Both the position numbers and the translations under genes were made by a program. 14,245 nt of DNA. Origin: VBAS01 sp964444975. GTDB lineage: Bacteria > Bacteroidota > Bacteroidia > Chitinophagales > Chitinophagaceae. Shown here in pieces: positions 13,564-14,245 of this stretch (its first letter is position 1; each line of letters begins with the position of its first letter). The stretch spans positions 1-14,245 of the forward strand of contig CAYUJD010000091.1 in the NCBI GenBank assembly GCA_964444975.1, in the 5' to 3' direction. The notes beneath the pieces were generated by a model. It was not told the DNA's origin, did not search any database, and worked only from the letters and a program-made list of their open reading frames with translations.

Positions 13564-14202
13564 TTAAAGTGGATCACACGGTGTGGGTTTACAACCCCGA
13601 AGACAATACCATTTAGGTTTGCAATTTTGACACTGAAAGTCATGGATATAACAAATAATGGCACACATAATACAAGGTCCTTGATAGTTCCCGCAACAAC
13701 CACAATCCTCACCACTTAGCCATGGACATGGAAATGGAATAAAAATCGGATTTATTCGTACCCCTCCAGATTCTTCATAAATCTTGATGAATATTTCATC
13801 ATAAGATATTTCATCCTTAGAATAATTTTCAAGATACTCAATTAAATATTCAACATTATACCGTTGAAGTAAATTAATACTGTCTTCCAAATAATCCTTG
13901 AACACGGTTACATTAACTATAATATCCTGATTGCATTCAAATGAAGTTAACCCGGTAACATAGCCCATATATGAAGTACAATAACATGAATCGGCACCAT
14001 TATTAAATCGTTTAATACTTTTTAAGATCGAATTGTGAAAGAATAATACTTGGAAAAGTTCCCTTTTAAGCGTATCTGGAGGAATACTATCTGAAATATA
14101 ATAAGCCATACTGTCTGTTAGAGTAGAATATTTTTCAACATTTGAACTACTTATTACATTTTTCAAACTATCCGCTCTTTGTTCAATTTTATCGTATCCC
14201 AT
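13564..14202 (-). CDS. Protein of unknown function with cysteine-rich C-terminal domain
   Basis: This 212-aa protein has two parts. Residues 1-150 are helical and acidic, with Cys73, Cys75 and Cys90. Residues 159-209 hold 12 cysteines: 159, 167, 169, 170, 177, 180, 184, 191, 194, 200, 204 and 209. The core is DCGCCGNYQGPC (166-177), then CYIHDFQC (184-191) and GCKPTPC (203-209). So many cysteines suggest a disulfide-bonded, exported domain, but no signal peptide is seen. A TAG stop stands two codons before the ATG at 14202, so the start cannot be extended, and a lost or frameshifted secretion signal is possible. The glycine/cysteine loop followed by a Cys-x2-His-Asp motif recalls phospholipase A2, at roughly the right spacing, but the match is partial. 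I recall similar cysteine patterns in uncharacterised Bacteroidetes proteins. Function is unknown. Confidence 0.6.
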   Translation of the reverse strand: MGYDKIEQRADSLKNVISSSNVEKYSTLTDSMAYYISDSIPPDTLKRELFQVLFFHNSILKSIKRFNNGADSCYCTSYMGYVTGLTSFECNQDIIVNVTVFKDYLEDSINLLQRYNVEYLIEYLENYSKDEISYDEIFIKIYEESGGVRINPIFIPFPCPWLSGEDCGCCGNYQGPCIMCAIICYIHDFQCQNCKPKWYCLRGCKPTPCDPL

Positions 14203-14245
14203 CAGCTAACCCCATATTTTAACTAGCTCCGGTTGATGCCATCTT

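Overview
The window looks like a chromosomal piece of a Bacteroidetes bacterium, most likely Chitinophagaceae or a close relative. The evidence is the short primary sigma factor (about 290 aa) with the Bacteroidetes-type start MRQLKITKSITNR, several TAnnTTTG-type -7 boxes, weak Shine-Dalgarno sites, and the protein signatures of the sulfate-assimilation genes.

Layout. (1) Bases 1-1139 hold the 3' part of an AlbA_2/Schlafen-type ATP-binding protein on the + strand, probably broken by an in-frame stop at 33-35. (2) Bases 1140-1424 are a gene-free, repeat-rich stretch: five TTGACTCA units at 9-11 bp spacing, then two related 33-bp palindromic elements. (3) Bases 1425-1883 encode a small DprA/Smf-like Rossmann protein. 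(4) From 9541 down to 2119 all genes lie on the minus strand in the order lptF-like permease, CDF metal transporter, OsmC-like protein, Rrf2 regulator, cysH, cysD, cysN, cobA. (5) Bases 9600-10211 encode a conserved-looking unknown protein divergent from lptF, and 10208-10588 (minus) a START/AHSA1-like protein that overlaps it tail to tail. (6) Bases 10894-13228 carry the housekeeping genes rpoD and ffh on the + strand. (7) Bases 13234-14202 (minus) are an AT-rich pair: a cysteine-rich protein of unknown function and a small three-helix membrane protein.

How the genes work together. CysD and CysN form ATP sulfurylase, which makes APS. CysH has the cysteines of the Fe-S APS reductase type and reduces APS directly to sulfite, which fits the absence of an APS kinase gene here. 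CobA makes precorrin-2, the precursor of the siroheme needed by sulfite reductase; that enzyme lies outside the window. The Rrf2 regulator just upstream is the obvious candidate controller. A 15-bp palindrome of the form CTAC-N7-GTAG occurs in front of both cysH, where it overlaps a predicted promoter, and cysD, and I propose it as the operator.

Two further layers stand out. Palindromes of the CCCCTTTAGGGG type sit in inverted pairs at the cysD/cysN and cysN/cobA junctions, and one copy is translated as part of the CobA N-terminus. The ffh leader carries a perfect 11-bp terminator-like hairpin directly after a strong -7 box. I saw no tRNA, rRNA, CRISPR array, insertion sequence or complete novel defence system.
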